IMG/VR virus record: IMGVR_UViG_3300049032_000090
Coordinates: 1 to 38,009 of that record
From: a virus
Strand: one strand, 5' to 3'
DNA length: 38,009 nucleotides
Shown here: positions 11,539-19,167 of the stretch, piece after piece
How the letters are laid out: the number at the start of each line of letters is the position of its first letter
How positions within the stretch are numbered: position 1 is the stretch's first letter
The notes under the pieces: generated by a model
The model's database searches: none
Told to the model about the DNA's origin: nothing
What the model saw: only the letters and a program-made list of their open reading frames with translations
Program-made: the position numbers and the translations under genes

Positions 11539-14159
11539 TGGGGCTGCTCTCTAAAGCGATCTCCAAAAGCTCAGTCAATCCTGTTGTACGTGGATCAGGT
11601 TATGAACTCAGCAAAGGATGGAGCGGCGGTGCTCTCGATTACTACCGACGCAACGACTATGAGAACGCCTACCCAAGCATCAGAGTCATCTCTCAGCGCT
11701 TTGCACGCATTGAACCGTTCACAGTGGATAAGACCGGTAAGAGCGTTGCTAGCAACGTCCTAGACCGCCTCTACACGCCTAACAAGCAGATGAGTGCTTA
11801 CGACTTCCGTCTAGCGCTTGCCGTGATGTGCCTGGTCCACAACAAGGTCTATGTCCGTGTTCATCACCGCACCACTCGCCTCACTGCCGAGACAATCACT
11901 GGGTTTACCTTCCTAGAAGGAGTCAGTGAGCACATCGTTGATGGAGCTGTTGAATACTGGCTACCAAACGCAGAGAAGCTTACGAGTGCTCAAGTAGCAG
12001 TCTTCCGTAGCCCCAACCCTTACGACCTAAACGACGGATTCAGTCCTGCCTTCGCAGCGCGTCGATGGACCGGCCTAGACGATCTTATTGCAGATCATCA
12101 AACAGGTTACTTCAGCAATGGAGCTGTACCAAGTGGACAGTTCATCATCACCGCTAAGACGGCCACTGACTACCAGGACATCGTCAAGGGCATCAAGGAG
12201 CATCACCAGGGCGCGGGCAAGAACAACAGCGTCATGTTCGCCCACCGTCCTGTTGCAGTAGATGGCAAGCCTATGGACTCACAGATCGAGTGGATTCCAT
12301 TCAGTTCCAGCAACAAAGAGATGGCGCTCAAAGACCTGTTCGAGCAGGCCAACAAGAAGATCGATTCTACTTACGGAGTGCCGGCCTCCCTCCGCGGCGT
12401 CAATGATGCGAACACTTATGCCTCAGTACGAGTGGACACCTTGATCTTCAACGAGAACACGCTAGATCCTTTCGCCTTGAACGTGTGGCAGAAGTTCACA
12501 CACGAGCTGAACCGTATGACCGGCGGCTTAGGTGTGGCTATTACCTACGAACTAGAGACACCGCTTATCGCTGACGAAGAGAAGGTCAAGGCCGACGCCA
12601 AGAAGACCGATGCTGAAACGCTCACTCATCTCACAGATGCCGGCTACACCTTAGACAGTGCCATTGCCTACGTACAGACAGGCGACATCAATGTCCTCAA
12701 GAAGCTACCTAAGCCAGAAGAGAAGCCTGAAGTCCTCAGTAGTGATGAGGCTAAGCACACGCCAGACCAGCCAGTTGACTTGACGCACCGTACGAGCGGT
12801 AAGGGCCTGTCTAAGTCAATTTCTGCTCGAGATTACCCTGACCTGTACGAGGGAACGGGCATCAATCCGGATGACCTGGGCTGCATCATGATTGACACTG
12901 AACAGCTCGACATCACTGACCTGGTTGAGGATGGAGAAGCTGATCTAGTTGAGGCTACTGATCGCCACGAGCATGCCATGGGCGCCGTCGCAGAGTTAGA
13001 ACCGCACATCACTTTGCTCTACGGCCTACTTGAGAACGGCAACGTTTGGAAAGACAAGGTAGATACGGTCCTCAAGGGTTGGAAGATCGAGACGGCAACC
13101 ATCGACAAGGTTGACTTCTTCGATACCCCTGACAGCTACGCAGTAATTGCTCACATCAAGGTCACTCCCGAACTGATCGATGGACACGAGCGCCTAACCC
13201 TGCTGCCACACATCCAGACCTTCAGTGAGTACAAGCCGCATATGACGCTTGCCTATGTGAAGAAGGATTCAGACGTAGATAAGTGGGTCAAAGCTCTAGG
13301 AGCGGCTTACAACGGCAAGGAAATCATGGTTTCCGGTATCAACTACGGTGATGAACCAGGTATATCGAAGACAGTCTCACTCCCAAAAGCTAAAGCCCTG
13401 TCGGACGAGGACAGGGCAGACTACGAGACGCAGCTAGAACGCGTTATCCATGAGCGGATGGCTGCACAGGTTGAAGCCGCCCTGTCTCTTGTTGCATCTA
13501 AGGCCGTATCAGATGAGGAGCCTGTAGATCCTGAAGAGGACGCTCTACTTGCTGCTGCCATGCTTGGCATCCTTCTTGCACTGATCGCTTCCCAGGGCGC
13601 ACTAGAGCACGCCGATAACTTGAAGCTGGTCTTTGAAGCTGGAATCAACACTGACAACGTCACTCCATTCAAGATGACAGGGGCTCAGGAAGCCGAGTAC
13701 CGCGCATATGTGGAGAAGGTAGGCCGGAGCTACAACCAGCAGACAGCCGAACGCATCCGCAACATCCTGGTCACATCTCGTGAGCAAGGCCTGACTGCAG
13801 CCGAGATGAAGTCTCAACTCAAGGGTCTACTCAATGAAGACTGGCGCATCAAACGAATCACTACGACCGAGATAAACAAGGCTGGTAATGAAGCGAGCCA
13901 GTACAGCATGGAGAACATCGCCAAGGAAACAGGGGCGGAAGTTCGTAAGGTCTGGACCCACAGCGGCGGCGACGATCCGTGCGAGTTCTGTCAGACCATG
14001 ATTGGCACGGAGATTGGACTTGACCAGGACTTTATAGCTCTTGGCGAATCGGTCCAAGGTGCAGATGGGGGAGTCAGAGTAAATGATTTCACCACAGTTC
14101 GCACTCCTGGCTTTCATCCTCACTGCCATTGCCGACCGACTTATGTAGTCGTCCGCTAA
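11538..14159 (+). CDS. Portal / 2H-phosphoesterase-like / MuF fusion protein
   Basis: The product (873 aa) joins three parts. Residues about 1-395 are an HK97-type portal, the dodecameric DNA gate and connector (GGALDYYRRNDYENAYPSIR, VPSGQFII, STYGVPASLRGV). Residues about 455-615 carry two HxT motifs of the 2H phosphoesterase fold, HITLLYGL (H490, T492) and HMTLAYV (H568, T570), 78 residues apart. Residues about 715-873 are a MuF head-morphogenesis domain with CEFCQTM (815-821) and a final HPHCHC. Portal-MuF fusions are known, and the 2H insertion is unusual. The same fold includes 2'-5' RNA ligase-like enzymes and the anti-CBASS nuclease Acb1, so cleavage of a cyclic nucleotide or RNA is possible. 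Start ATG 11538. Confidence 0.88.
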   Translation: MGLLSKAISKSSVNPVVRGSGYELSKGWSGGALDYYRRNDYENAYPSIRVISQRFARIEPFTVDKTGKSVASNVLDRLYTPNKQMSAYDFRLALAVMCLVHNKVYVRVHHRTTRLTAETITGFTFLEGVSEHIVDGAVEYWLPNAEKLTSAQVAVFRSPNPYDLNDGFSPAFAARRWTGLDDLIADHQTGYFSNGAVPSGQFIITAKTATDYQDIVKGIKEHHQGAGKNNSVMFAHRPVAVDGKPMDSQIEWIPFSSSNKEMALKDLFEQANKKIDSTYGVPASLRGVNDANTYASVRVDTLIFNENTLDPFALNVWQKFTHELNRMTGGLGVAITYELETPLIADEEKVKADAKKTDAETLTHLTDAGYTLDSAIAYVQTGDINVLKKLPKPEEKPEVLSSDEAKHTPDQPVDLTHRTSGKGLSKSISARDYPDLYEGTGINPDDLGCIMIDTEQLDITDLVEDGEADLVEATDRHEHAMGAVAELEPHITLLYGLLENGNVWKDKVDTVLKGWKIETATIDKVDFFDTPDSYAVIAHIKVTPELIDGHERLTLLPHIQTFSEYKPHMTLAYVKKDSDVDKWVKALGAAYNGKEIMVSGINYGDEPGISKTVSLPKAKALSDEDRADYETQLERVIHERMAAQVEAALSLVASKAVSDEEPVDPEEDALLAAAMLGILLALIASQGALEHADNLKLVFEAGINTDNVTPFKMTGAQEAEYRAYVEKVGRSYNQQTAERIRNILVTSREQGLTAAEMKSQLKGLLNEDWRIKRITTTEINKAGNEASQYSMENIAKETGAEVRKVWTHSGGDDPCEFCQTMIGTEIGLDQDFIALGESVQGADGGVRVNDFTTVRTPGFHPHCHCRPTYVVVR

Positions 14160-14194
14160 TAAATTCCTATCCTCTTATCAATTGAGTGGCTAGT

Positions 14195-14212
14195 TATAAT
14201 GATAAATAGAAC
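14195..14212 (+). promoter_or_regulatory. Late-type promoter of the capsid unit
   Basis: TATAAT (14195-14200), preceded by TAGT, is followed by GATAAATAGAAC, matching the repeated late-promoter pattern. The capsid start is 70 nt downstream with AAAGGT as ribosome binding site. Confidence 0.65.
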
Positions 14213-14270
14213 AAAGCAGAGAACATAACCGTTCGCAGAGTTCGGCAACTTTAATAAAAGGTAAAGCTAC

Positions 14271-16151
14271 ATGAGTACGAAAACCATTGTTGGCAGCAAG
14301 GCTCTCAAGGCCAAAGTCGCCGTAGAAACAATGGGTGATGAACGCAAAGTGACGTTCGTTGTTTCCTCATCTGGCCTAGACCGAGACTACGAAAGAGTAG
14401 ACGTAAAGTCGCTCAGGATACCGCTCAAGGGCGGCGGGTATGTAGTAGCGAAGGACTTGAACGGCACACAATCCGTTGATGTTCCGTGGCTACTCAATCA
14501 CTCGTTCGACGTAGAAGATGTCATTGGCTCCGTCCGTGTCGGTAGATACGACGCTGAAGCGGATGAACTGATCTTCGAGTTCGGCGTATCCAAGCGAGCT
14601 AAAGCGCAGGACATGTTGCTTCTCATCGAAGAGGGCCACCTGGACAACGCCGTAAGCATCACCATGAGTGACTACATCTACGACGAATCGACCAGCAAGA
14701 TATACGACGCTGAGTTGGTAGAAGTCTCCCTAGTGTTCAGAGGGTCAAACAAAGAAGCACGTCTACTAGCGGTTAAATCGCTCATCAAAGGAGAACCAAT
14801 GGCAGAAGCCAAGACACTCGCTGAGAAAAAAGCTGACCTAGCGAAGCTCCAGAAGGAGATCGAAACGGAAGAAGCTCAGGTACAACCTGAGCCGGAGCCG
14901 GAAGTCACTCCACCTGTAGAAGAGCCAGGGACGCCAAAGGCTGAGGAGCCTAAACCAGCTGAACCCCCAGTGGAAGAAGCGCCGGAAGTGCCCGTCGTAA
15001 AGGCACCAGCACCAGAAGTAGAGGTACAACCGCCTCAAGAAAGCAAATCAATTAAAAAGGAACCAAATATGAGCAAAGAAATTGCCGTCAAACAAGTAAA
15101 AGACGCCCCAGAAGCTCCTGTAGCACCAGTTGCTAAAGAAGCGACTCTGGACAAGTACGAGTTCGCTGCTAAGCAGTTCTCAGCTTGGGTAAACAAAGAT
15201 GCGAAGACGCTTGCAGAACTAAACCAAAAAGCTCTTGAATCTTACACGAGCGACGTAAAGAGCAAATTAGGCTACATGAACACCGGCGTTGTAGCGGATG
15301 GTGGCGCTATCGTTCCAAGCAACGAGTTGCTAACTGATGTGTTCACAACCCTTAGCAATTACTCAACTGTTGCAAACGATCTTCGTCCTATCACCCTCAC
15401 TGAAGGTAACGGTCTAGACGTAGCTACGCTCGTTACCGATGTCATCATGAGCGAGGTTGGTACTGAAGGTGGCGACAAAGCTGTCACGAAGCCAATCCTT
15501 GGTGATGGAGACGTTACCCTTCGTGAGTTCGCAGGTATCGCTGTTCTTACTAAAAAGCTGGTTCGCCAAGCTGCAATCAATGTTTACGACTTGCTCCGCG
15601 AATCGTTCGCTCGTGCTATCGCTAACCAACGTGCAGTTATGGCTTTGACTGACGCTACTAGTGGTATCGCTAACAAGGCGGGCGTGGTTGAGGTAGAAAC
15701 TGCCGCTGCCATCCCAACCTACTCTGAGATTAAGAGCATGCCTTACAAGCTCCCTGTGGGCGCTGTACAGGGTGGCAAGTACTACATCAGCCGTGAAGCA
15801 CTAGAAGCATTAGATAGCGAAACAGATACGACTGGCCGTGATCTCGAAGTCCTCACGCTTGACGGTGATGGCTTGAGCGGACGCTTCAAGAACGGCTTCT
15901 CATTTGCAGTTGAAGAAGTGCTTGGTAAAGCCGGTGCTCCACACGCTGTCTTTGGTGCTATGGGCCGCTTCGGTATCTTGCTTCGCCAGGGCACCGTTGA
16001 AAGCGAAACATTCGACACAGGTACGGTCGTCGATGGTGCGACTACTCATAACCTGTTGCAGCAAAACAAGCTGGCTCAGCGCGTTGCCTTCTACGAAAAC
16101 GTAGGCTACCCACTCCCCGGTGCATTCGTCCGAACAGTAAACGAAGTCTAA
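14271..16151 (+). CDS. Prohead protease-scaffold-major capsid fusion
   Basis: One 626-codon frame holds an HK97-type prohead protease (about 1-170; catalytic His in LLNHSFD at 77, Ser in AELVEVSLV at 153), a scaffold/delta-like part with a coiled helix and a Pro/Glu-rich linker (about 180-265), and an HK97-fold capsid protein (about 300-626: GVVADGGAIVPSNELL, ATLVTDVIMSEVG, GKYYISREALEALD, NKLAQRVAFYENVG). Two in-frame ATGs, codon 177 and codon 267, have strong ribosome binding sites, so shorter scaffold-capsid (450 aa) and capsid (360 aa) chains are probably made too, giving a protease:capsid ratio by translation. Self-cleavage by the protease would mature the shell. Confidence 0.92.
   Translation: MSTKTIVGSKALKAKVAVETMGDERKVTFVVSSSGLDRDYERVDVKSLRIPLKGGGYVVAKDLNGTQSVDVPWLLNHSFDVEDVIGSVRVGRYDAEADELIFEFGVSKRAKAQDMLLLIEEGHLDNAVSITMSDYIYDESTSKIYDAELVEVSLVFRGSNKEARLLAVKSLIKGEPMAEAKTLAEKKADLAKLQKEIETEEAQVQPEPEPEVTPPVEEPGTPKAEEPKPAEPPVEEAPEVPVVKAPAPEVEVQPPQESKSIKKEPNMSKEIAVKQVKDAPEAPVAPVAKEATLDKYEFAAKQFSAWVNKDAKTLAELNQKALESYTSDVKSKLGYMNTGVVADGGAIVPSNELLTDVFTTLSNYSTVANDLRPITLTEGNGLDVATLVTDVIMSEVGTEGGDKAVTKPILGDGDVTLREFAGIAVLTKKLVRQAAINVYDLLRESFARAIANQRAVMALTDATSGIANKAGVVEVETAAAIPTYSEIKSMPYKLPVGAVQGGKYYISREALEALDSETDTTGRDLEVLTLDGDGLSGRFKNGFSFAVEEVLGKAGAPHAVFGAMGRFGILLRQGTVESETFDTGTVVDGATTHNLLQQNKLAQRVAFYENVGYPLPGAFVRTVNEV
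14787..14801 (+). promoter_or_regulatory. Internal ribosome binding site and start (scaffold-capsid)
   Basis: AAAGGAG (14787-14793), 5 nt before in-frame ATG 14799 (codon 177), lies exactly where the protease domain ends. It would yield a 450-residue scaffold-capsid chain. Confidence 0.7.
15056..15071 (+). promoter_or_regulatory. Internal ribosome binding site and start (capsid)
   Basis: AAAGGA, 7 nt before in-frame ATG 15069 (codon 267), lies at the end of the Pro/Glu-rich linker. It would yield a 360-residue chain beginning MSKEIAVKQVK, a normal size for a capsid protein with a delta domain. Confidence 0.7.
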
Positions 16152-16172
16152 ACAGAAAGGGGGATCAATTAG

Positions 16173-16751
16173 ATGCTGACTAAAGAACAAGTTGCAGTTT
16201 ACCTAAGGCGTCCCCTCACCGCTTCCGAGGATGCGAACTTCGATACGTACCTTGACATCGCAACACACCGGCTCTCAAACCTAGTTTGCTTCAGCTTCGA
16301 TAAGACGACTGGCACGAGGACATTCAACTCTCGTGCCGGATACCGGACACTCTTTATAGACCCCTTCACTGCGGTATCGCTCGTGAAGATAGACGGTCGC
16401 GAGTTCTCCACCTACGTCAAGAAGCAGAACGACTCCTATCAAGGCACTTGGTTCAACAGCCTTGAGTTCGATGAAGACCTGTGCGGCCACCGAGTAGAAG
16501 TGACGGCGACCTGGGGGCTTGGCGAGGATCTGCCTAGTGACCTCGCTGAACTGCTAGCCGGCCTCTTCGGCATCCACGAGACGGAAGTCAACATGGTCAA
16601 GTCCAAGAAGATCGAGGACTTCTCCGTTACCTACAAGGACGGATCTGAGCTCGACACCTTGGTAGCAGCCCATCTAGGCACGATTCAAAAGTACGCGCTT
16701 TGCGCAGGGGCAGTCTCACATGGACTTTCGCGACCTGTTTACCACTACTAG
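16173..16751 (+). CDS. Head-tail connector (adaptor-like)
   Basis: The 192-residue product follows the capsid gene, behind AAAGGGGG. It begins MLTKEQVAVYLRRPLTASED and has helical N-terminal and C-terminal parts around a beta region, the plan of gp6/gp15-type adaptor proteins that dock on the portal. The assignment rests on position, size and fold pattern rather than a diagnostic motif. Its end overlaps the next gene by 32 nt. Confidence 0.7.
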   Translation: MLTKEQVAVYLRRPLTASEDANFDTYLDIATHRLSNLVCFSFDKTTGTRTFNSRAGYRTLFIDPFTAVSLVKIDGREFSTYVKKQNDSYQGTWFNSLEFDEDLCGHRVEVTATWGLGEDLPSDLAELLAGLFGIHETEVNMVKSKKIEDFSVTYKDGSELDTLVAAHLGTIQKYALCAGAVSHGLSRPVYHY

Positions 16752-17091
16752 CTACACCTTCCTCCAGCTCCAGAGTGGAGCCGGGGGTAGCAAGGTAGTC
16801 GCGGAGACAGAGGCAGTCGGCGTCATCAAGTACAGAGACGGCATGGTCCAAGAGGGCAACCGTGAGGCTCATACATCACAGACGACGCTGCACATGGCAA
16901 GTGACGAACCGTTCATAAATGTCGTAGGAGGCCATTTAGAGCTCGTAGGACACGGCATACGCGCTGAAGGCGAAGATTATCGCATTCAAGGCGTGAAGGT
17001 CGGTAGAGACTTCGAGAACGGCTCAACTGCCTTCTACCTATGCACGTTAGAAAAGGTCTCCCTATGGGCGTCAAGTTTACCTCTCGAATAA
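16720..17091 (+). CDS. Head-tail stopper-like protein
   Basis: The 123-residue product is beta-rich (SGAGGSKVVAETEAVGVIKY, TTLHMASDEPFINVVG, EDYRIQGVKVGRDFENG). Size and position match head-tail joining or stopper proteins that close the head after packaging. ATG 16720 lies inside the adaptor gene, and its end overlaps the next gene. Assignment is by synteny. Confidence 0.65.
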   Translation: MDFRDLFTTTSYTFLQLQSGAGGSKVVAETEAVGVIKYRDGMVQEGNREAHTSQTTLHMASDEPFINVVGGHLELVGHGIRAEGEDYRIQGVKVGRDFENGSTAFYLCTLEKVSLWASSLPLE

Positions 17092-17387
17092 ATCAGTGGA
17101 GTAAACGGAAGGCCCAGGATCTGGATGCAGCCATGTTTGAGCTGGCAACCACGATACATAGGGATGCGGGCAACCTGGCTCCGGTAGACACCGCTGCACT
17201 GGTGAAGTCAGGGAAGGTCAAACGGAACGGTGAAGGAAACTACTCAATCATCTTCGGAGGCGGAGCAGTCCGGTACGCCAAGATGCGACACTACCAAAAC
17301 AAAAAGAACCCTCAAACACTTCTCTATTTGAAGCGAGCGGGGGACTCAAACAGTAAAAACTTCAAAAGATACATAAAGGGGTTATAG
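17064..17387 (+). CDS. Neck / tail-completion protein (HK97 gp10-like)
   Basis: The 107-residue product has RDAGNLAPVDTAALVKSGKV and AVRYAKMRHYQN, the pattern of HK97-gp10-like proteins (LAPVDTGxLRxS then YAxxxE/H). They join head and tail. ATG 17064 is chosen because AAAAGG lies 7 nt upstream; an in-frame ATG at 17040 has none. The C-terminus is basic (NFKRYIKGL). Confidence 0.78.
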   Translation: MGVKFTSRINQWSKRKAQDLDAAMFELATTIHRDAGNLAPVDTAALVKSGKVKRNGEGNYSIIFGGGAVRYAKMRHYQNKKNPQTLLYLKRAGDSNSKNFKRYIKGL

Positions 17388-17792
17388 ATGGTCACACTTC
17401 ACCTATTGGAATACTTGAAACAGAAAGGCTTTGGCACTGCCATAGATGCTGATCTGTTCTTTGAGTCATTGCCATTAGGAAAGAACGGTGTAGCGATCTA
17501 TTCAGTCGGTGGGGAACGTCCCTACGGTGCACGCGGTAAGTCGCAGATGTTCGAGCTTGAGTCAAGAGGTGACTCAAACCTGACGGGGATGAACAGCCTA
17601 GAGAAGATTGCCGAACACTTCGCAACCGGGTTTGCCTTGGGGGACTTACCTATCATCCCTGAAGTAAGCAACAGAAAATATACCAACTGCCGCATCTTGG
17701 ATATGAGCAACATTCAGAACATTGGCAAGGATGCCAACGACCGAGTGATATTCAAGATAACGGCTCGAATAATTTACAGTAAGGAAGGATAA
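17388..17792 (+). CDS. Tail terminator / minor capsid-like protein
   Basis: The 134-residue product directly follows the gp10-like gene and precedes the major tail protein, the usual place of the tail terminator. It begins MVTLHLLEYLKQKGFGTAID and contains GVAIYSVGGERPYGARGKSQ and later RVIFKITARIIY, an alpha/beta pattern consistent with that family. Assignment is mainly by synteny. Confidence 0.65.
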   Translation: MVTLHLLEYLKQKGFGTAIDADLFFESLPLGKNGVAIYSVGGERPYGARGKSQMFELESRGDSNLTGMNSLEKIAEHFATGFALGDLPIIPEVSNRKYTNCRILDMSNIQNIGKDANDRVIFKITARIIYSKEG

Positions 17793-17796
17793 TAGT

Positions 17797-18336
17797 ATGT
17801 CCCAAACACTAGAAGGACCAGCTGAAGTAGCAATCAATGGTCAAAAGATACCACCATCGATGCTTAGTGAGATCGTCGCTGAGTTCGTAGAAGGCGTACG
17901 TGAGCGTACAACTCTCGGAGGCAAGTTTTCACGTCCTAGCGGCATTCTCGACACGGCAGAAGCACGGTTTACGCTCTACTTGCCGAGCATGGACTACGTG
18001 AAGCACTTCTTCCCTAGCCGCTACAACGCTCCTACAGCGCCGCAGCTAACAGGAAACGTCATCCTCAACGCAAACAGTTCAGTCACCACTGAGGCTGGAC
18101 CAGTGAACATCCACTGGACCAATGAAGAGAATGACAATAACGACATCCACATCTATCAAGGCGAAGCAGTACTGAACTTCAGTGCGACCATCAACCCTGA
18201 TGATGCGGTTTCGATTGAAGTACGCATTCTTGCCCAGCCAGACGATGACGGAAACGTTGCTCGACTAGGTACAGGTGATCTAACTGCTGATTCGAAATAC
18301 GATGCAACCACAGGCACTACGGTCCCTGTCGTCTAA
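17797..18336 (+). CDS. Major tail protein
   Basis: The 179-residue product is beta-rich with an N-terminal segment EVAINGQKIPPSMLSEIVAE, a loop around TTLGGKFSRPSGILDTAEAR and an acidic, Thr/Gly-rich end (ADSKYDATTGTTVPVV). Position between terminator and chaperones, size, and the strong terminator that follows all fit the siphovirus tail-tube protein, needed in many copies. Start ATG 17797 has AAGGA 7-8 nt upstream. Confidence 0.8.
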   Translation: MSQTLEGPAEVAINGQKIPPSMLSEIVAEFVEGVRERTTLGGKFSRPSGILDTAEARFTLYLPSMDYVKHFFPSRYNAPTAPQLTGNVILNANSSVTTEAGPVNIHWTNEENDNNDIHIYQGEAVLNFSATINPDDAVSIEVRILAQPDDDGNVARLGTGDLTADSKYDATTGTTVPVV

Positions 18337-18355
18337 CCGGATAGACACACAACTT

Positions 18356-18376
18356 AGCCCTTCGGGGCTTTTTTGT
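18356..18376 (+). terminator. Rho-independent terminator after the major tail gene
   Basis: AGCCC-TTCG-GGGCT (18356-18369) is a compact UUCG-loop hairpin followed by six T. It separates the head/tail-tube unit from the tail-assembly unit, and partial read-through would lower expression of the latter. Confidence 0.9.
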
Positions 18377-18398
18377 TTTACAGAGGTAAAATAGCGCC

Positions 18399-18420
18399 TT
18401 TGTTACAATGAGAATAGATA
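18399..18420 (+). promoter_or_regulatory. Late-type promoter of the tail-assembly unit
   Basis: TTGTTACAAT (TG-T-TACAAT, -10 at 18404-18409) followed by GAGAATAGATAA is almost identical to the element at 24500. It lies between the terminator and the first chaperone gene. Confidence 0.7.
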
Positions 18421-18434
18421 ATTTAGGAGCTATT

Positions 18435-18821
18435 ATGATTGAAATCGCTACAAAGAAACTAACAACCCGGAAAAGGGTACTCATCGATGACCATGAGTAC
18501 ACGGTGCGTAAGCTTGGTGCAGGTGACGAGTTAGCCATTTCTCAGATACTTAGGCAGCTTGAGAAGCTTCAAGAGCGCGCAAAGAAGGGCACTCTCACTG
18601 CCAAGGATGAGGATCTATTCACGTCCCTTCAGGAGAAGTCGCTCAAAATCTACGCTGATACCTTCGATGATGGGGGAGACGGCTCTAAATCACTGGCCCT
18701 AATCTCTGGTTTGTCTTACGACGAACGAACTGAGGTGTACGACCTCATTTTCAACGCTGACAAGTTGGCTAAAGCTGAAGAGCTGAAAGAGACAGGTGGT
18801 GAAGCCGAACCAACCAACTAA
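18435..18821 (+). CDS. Tail assembly chaperone, first frame (gpG-like)
   Basis: ATG 18435 has TAGGAG 5 nt upstream. An ATG at 18408 lies in the promoter and is rejected. The 128-residue product begins MIEIATKKLTTRKRVLIDDH and is helical and charged, with a Lys/Glu-rich end. Position after the major tail protein and before a second overlapping frame and the tape measure is that of the gpG/gpGT chaperone pair, which coats the tape measure during tail assembly. Confidence 0.75.
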   Translation: MIEIATKKLTTRKRVLIDDHEYTVRKLGAGDELAISQILRQLEKLQERAKKGTLTAKDEDLFTSLQEKSLKIYADTFDDGGDGSKSLALISGLSYDERTEVYDLIFNADKLAKAEELKETGGEAEPTN

Positions 18822-19167
18822 CAGCCTGCTTCAACTCTCGCCGGAAGACCTTAAGAAGATCACCAAGGCGCGTGAGAAGGCAGAGGGCACGAGAAATGCC
18901 ATCGATGTAGACCCTGAGACTTACTTCATTGCAGAGTTCGGGTTCTACTTCGGGTTCGAAGGCATGATGGCCATTATCAACAACGAGATCGACCTAGAGT
19001 TAGCCAGTGCTCTTCTAGCTGGTGCACATAAGGTTTGGTACGCCAACCTAAGCGATCTTGGCTACGTCCAGTTCATGGCCGCTCATTCGGCTGCATCTAC
19101 TAAGCCAAGTGAGAACTTCAAGAAGGCCATGAAGGTCTTCCACAAGGCCGCTGAGGTGTCCTCATGA
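18796..19167 (+). CDS. Tail assembly chaperone, second frame (gpT-like)
   Basis: The frame opens before 18796 (GTG) and overlaps the first chaperone by 26 nt in the +1 frame. The product (about 123 aa) has a helical region DPETYFIAEFGFYFGFEGMM, then LASALLAGAHKVWYANLSDL. It overlaps the tape measure start by 4 nt. It may be made by a programmed frameshift (+1 or -2) near 18805-18821, or start at GTG 18796 by coupling. The sequence shows no classic -1 slippery heptamer there. Confidence 0.7.
   Translation: MVKPNQPTNSLLQLSPEDLKKITKAREKAEGTRNAIDVDPETYFIAEFGFYFGFEGMMAIINNEIDLELASALLAGAHKVWYANLSDLGYVQFMAAHSAASTKPSENFKKAMKVFHKAAEVSS

Noticed and set aside
18408-18434. ATG at 18408 as chaperone start
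   Set aside because: It overlaps the -10 TACAAT; ATG 18435 has TAGGAG at proper spacing.
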